A DNA stretch of 64,000 bases, taken from NCBI RefSeq assembly GCF_000185845.1, contig NZ_GL629647.1, positions 2,992,803-3,056,802 of the forward strand, in the 5' to 3' direction. Position numbers and translations under genes: made by a program. A model generated the notes under the pieces. The model saw only the letters and a program-made list of their open reading frames with translations, did not search any database and was not told where the DNA came from. Below, in pieces: positions 62,089-64,000 of the stretch; the stretch's first letter is position 1; every line of letters begins with the position of its first letter. The stretch comes from Segatella salivae DSM 15606. GTDB lineage: Bacteria; Bacteroidota; Bacteroidia; Bacteroidales; Bacteroidaceae.

Positions 62089-63536
62089 CAGGAGTTATCT
62101 TGGCAAAGAACGGCTATGATGTAACCATATTAGAGAAAGGAGCCCAGATAGGAGGCTGTTTACAATGCTTTACACGTCATGGTGCAAAGTTTGAAACAGG
62201 TATGCATTTCATTGGGAGTGCCGCACAAGGGCAAACATTGAACCAACTGATGAGATACTTGGAAATAGATCAGGCGGTAAAGTTATCTCAATTAGATCCT
62301 CAAGGGTATGACGTTGTGTCGTTGAGTGGAAAGCGTTATCAGTTTGCTAATGGGAAAGAAGCCTTTATAAAGAGGATGACGGAGTATTTTCCAGACCAAT
62401 ATGACAACATCGTTAACTATTATAACTTGGTTGAAGAGATTGCAAATGCCTCATCATTACATTCCCTTAAGTATGCCGAATCAGACGCTGCGCTGAATAT
62501 GGAATATCAGTTGCGGTCGGTTAATGAGGTGATAGACGAGGTGATTACTAATCCCACATTAGCTAAAGTACTTGTAGGAAACCTCCCTCTTTATGCTGCT
62601 GAGAAAGACAAAACACCCTTTTCAACGCATGCTTTCATTATGGATTTTTATAATCAAAGTGCTTTTCGTGTAAAGGGGGGTAGCGATCGAATCGCTTTTG
62701 CTTTAGAGAACACGCTAAAACGCTATGGTGGTGAGGTGTTGACGAGGAAGAAAGTAACTAAGATTCTATGTGATAATACGCATGCAATTGGGGTGGAAGT
62801 GAATGATAAGGAGGTCATCCCTTGTGACATTGTCATTTCAGACACGCACCCGATGCGCACATTAGAAATGCTTGATACAAAGCTTATTCGGCCCGCTTTC
62901 CGTAAAAGAATTAATCAGATTCCCCAAACTGTTGGAGGCTTTTCTGTTTATTTGCACTTCAAAGAGAATGCAGTTCCTTACCTAAATTATAATTATTATG
63001 GGTATCAGAACGCGACTCCGTGGGATTGTGAGAACTATTCGGAGGCCAGTTGGCCTAAGGGTTTCCTCTATATGCATTTCTGTCCAGACAACGATTCGCA
63101 ATATGCTTCGACGGGAGTCATTCTTTCTTACATGCAAATGTCTGATGTAGAGGAGTGGAAAGGCACTGCAATTGGGAAACGTGGTAAAGCGTATGAAGAG
63201 TTCAAGAAAGCCAAAGCAGAGAAACTAATCAGTGTGTTGGAACAGCATTTCCCTGGAATTCGTTCGCAAATCCAAACCTATTATACCTCAACGCCACTCA
63301 CTTATCTTGATTATACAGGCACAGAAGCCGGGTCAATGTATGGGAATGCTAAGGATATAAGCTTGGGAAGTGCTTGTAGAGTGCCTCAACGAACAAGGAT
63401 TCCTAATGTCTTTCTTACAGGGCAGAATGTCAATTCTCATGGTATGTTGGGTGTTTTGGTCGGTGCAATTGTTACTTGTAGTGAAATGTTATCCGCCAAA
63501 ACCATCTACGAACAGATAAAGGAGGCCAACAAATGA
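62034..63536 (+). CDS. CrtI-type FAD-dependent oxidoreductase 1
   Basis: 500 aa flavin oxidoreductase of the phytoene desaturase/CrtI superfamily. The FAD-binding GSGLGGLSSG ... EKGAQIGG (~11-45), a CrtI-like GMHFIG (~58) and the C-terminal FLTGQNVNSHGMLGVLVGA (~462) are intact. Such enzymes desaturate or isomerise long conjugated chains. In this cluster it may adjust the polyene or oxidise the aryl head. It is 99 nt after the GT-acyltransferase; the gap is the duplicated junction. The next gene overlaps its stop by 4 nt. Confidence 0.9.
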   Translation: MKENTKVIIIGSGLGGLSSGVILAKNGYDVTILEKGAQIGGCLQCFTRHGAKFETGMHFIGSAAQGQTLNQLMRYLEIDQAVKLSQLDPQGYDVVSLSGKRYQFANGKEAFIKRMTEYFPDQYDNIVNYYNLVEEIANASSLHSLKYAESDAALNMEYQLRSVNEVIDEVITNPTLAKVLVGNLPLYAAEKDKTPFSTHAFIMDFYNQSAFRVKGGSDRIAFALENTLKRYGGEVLTRKKVTKILCDNTHAIGVEVNDKEVIPCDIVISDTHPMRTLEMLDTKLIRPAFRKRINQIPQTVGGFSVYLHFKENAVPYLNYNYYGYQNATPWDCENYSEASWPKGFLYMHFCPDNDSQYASTGVILSYMQMSDVEEWKGTAIGKRGKAYEEFKKAKAEKLISVLEQHFPGIRSQIQTYYTSTPLTYLDYTGTEAGSMYGNAKDISLGSACRVPQRTRIPNVFLTGQNVNSHGMLGVLVGAIVTCSEMLSAKTIYEQIKEANK

Positions 63537-64000
63537 GAACTGCTCTTGTTATTGGTGGAGGCTTAGGCGGCTTGTTTACTGGGGCTATTCTTTCCAAAGA
63601 AGGCTTTAAGGTAACTGTTGTAGAGAAGAACTTTATAATAGGAGGAGGCTTGCAAAACTTTATGCGTTTTGGCTTAAAGTTTGACACCGGAATGCATATC
63701 GTCGGAGGAATGCAGCCTGGAGGCAACATCTATCGCATCTGTCAGTATTTAGATATCATAGATAAGGTGGCACTGAAAGACGTGGATGATGATTGTACTG
63801 ATAGCTTATATTTTGCAGAAGATAAGTATACTTACCACATAAAAAAGGGAAGAGTGGGCTTTATTGAGTCTTTAGCAGCCTACTTTCCTCATGAAAAAGA
63901 GAACCTTAAGGCTTATGTTGACGCCGTGTTTAAGATTGTTGACGAGCTCGATTTATTCTATCTTCGTCCTTCTTCGGCTGCCCTGAAGACGCATTCTGAT
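63533..64000 (+). CDS. CrtI-type FAD-dependent oxidoreductase 2 (cut by window edge)
   Basis: The first 156 codons are present and the frame is open to the edge. GGGLGGLFTG ... EKNFIIGGG (~8-40) and GMHIVGG parallel the first oxidoreductase, so the two are paralogues. The ATG at 63533 has AAAGGAGG (63518-63525) with 7 nt between, and overlaps the previous stop as ATGA. Having two such enzymes in a row suggests a heterodimer or two sequential oxidations. Confidence 0.9.
   Translation, partial: MRTALVIGGGLGGLFTGAILSKEGFKVTVVEKNFIIGGGLQNFMRFGLKFDTGMHIVGGMQPGGNIYRICQYLDIIDKVALKDVDDDCTDSLYFAEDKYTYHIKKGRVGFIESLAAYFPHEKENLKAYVDAVFKIVDELDLFYLRPSSAALKTHSD

Overview
The window looks like a chromosomal segment of a Bacteroidetes, most likely a Prevotella-type organism. 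The evidence is SusC/SusD pairs, surface lipoproteins with an acidic stretch after the lipobox cysteine, GldE, a Sfp-type PPTase next to gldE, DUF-type polysaccharide-locus proteins, and many promoters of the Bacteroidetes form TTTG-N19/20-TAnnTTTG. Most genes have no Shine-Dalgarno sequence. The species assignment is inference; no rRNA is present.

Layout. (1) 0.36-11.6 kb, minus strand: one polysaccharide utilization operon read SusC, SusD, DUF4874/DUF4832 lipoprotein, membrane acyltransferase (DUF5009-like), SusE/F-like lipoprotein, GH31 glycosidase. (2) 11.6-16.4 kb: REP-like palindromes, a DUF4373-type protein, a zinc-ribbon membrane protein and a MORN-like secreted protein. (3) 16.4-20 kb: TonB-dependent receptor with a propeller-like surface lipoprotein, probably metal/siderophore uptake. 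(4) 20-47.7 kb: mostly housekeeping genes: prs, nspC, four tRNAs (Gly, Leu, Leu, Gly), ssb, gldE, PPTase, yccF, patatin, pepP, a secreted C1 peptidase, recJ-recQ, a GH109-like oxidoreductase, pgk, radA-queC, a lipoprotein/TPR pair, an LTA-synthase-like sulfatase with a PAP2 phosphatase, and trmO. (5) 47.7-49.1 kb: a GH28 pectinase. (6) 49.4-64 kb, plus strand: an aryl-polyene-type type II polyketide gene cluster that runs off the right edge.

The cluster holds a ketoreductase, three ketosynthases (two carrying an extra half-ketosynthase domain), two ACPs, two hot-dog dehydratase-like proteins, a thioesterase, an O-methyltransferase, two acyltransferase domains (one fused to a glycosyltransferase), an SMR/EamA-type membrane protein, a LolA-like carrier, a small secreted protein and two consecutive CrtI-type flavin oxidoreductases. 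Together these would build a polyene acyl chain on ACP, attach it to a lipid/sugar anchor, and move it to the outer membrane. The Sfp-type PPTase at 25.6 kb could activate the ACPs. A 103-bp imperfect tandem duplication at 61.9-62.1 kb has left a dead copy of the start of the first flavin oxidoreductase.

The least explained signal is a set of degenerate tandem arrays with an exact 22-nt period in at least five intergenic regions (a sixth is weaker), with a ~40-nt-period hairpin array in another. Their sequences differ but two share a clear consensus and a third shares its core, suggesting an intergenic repeat process specific to this lineage.
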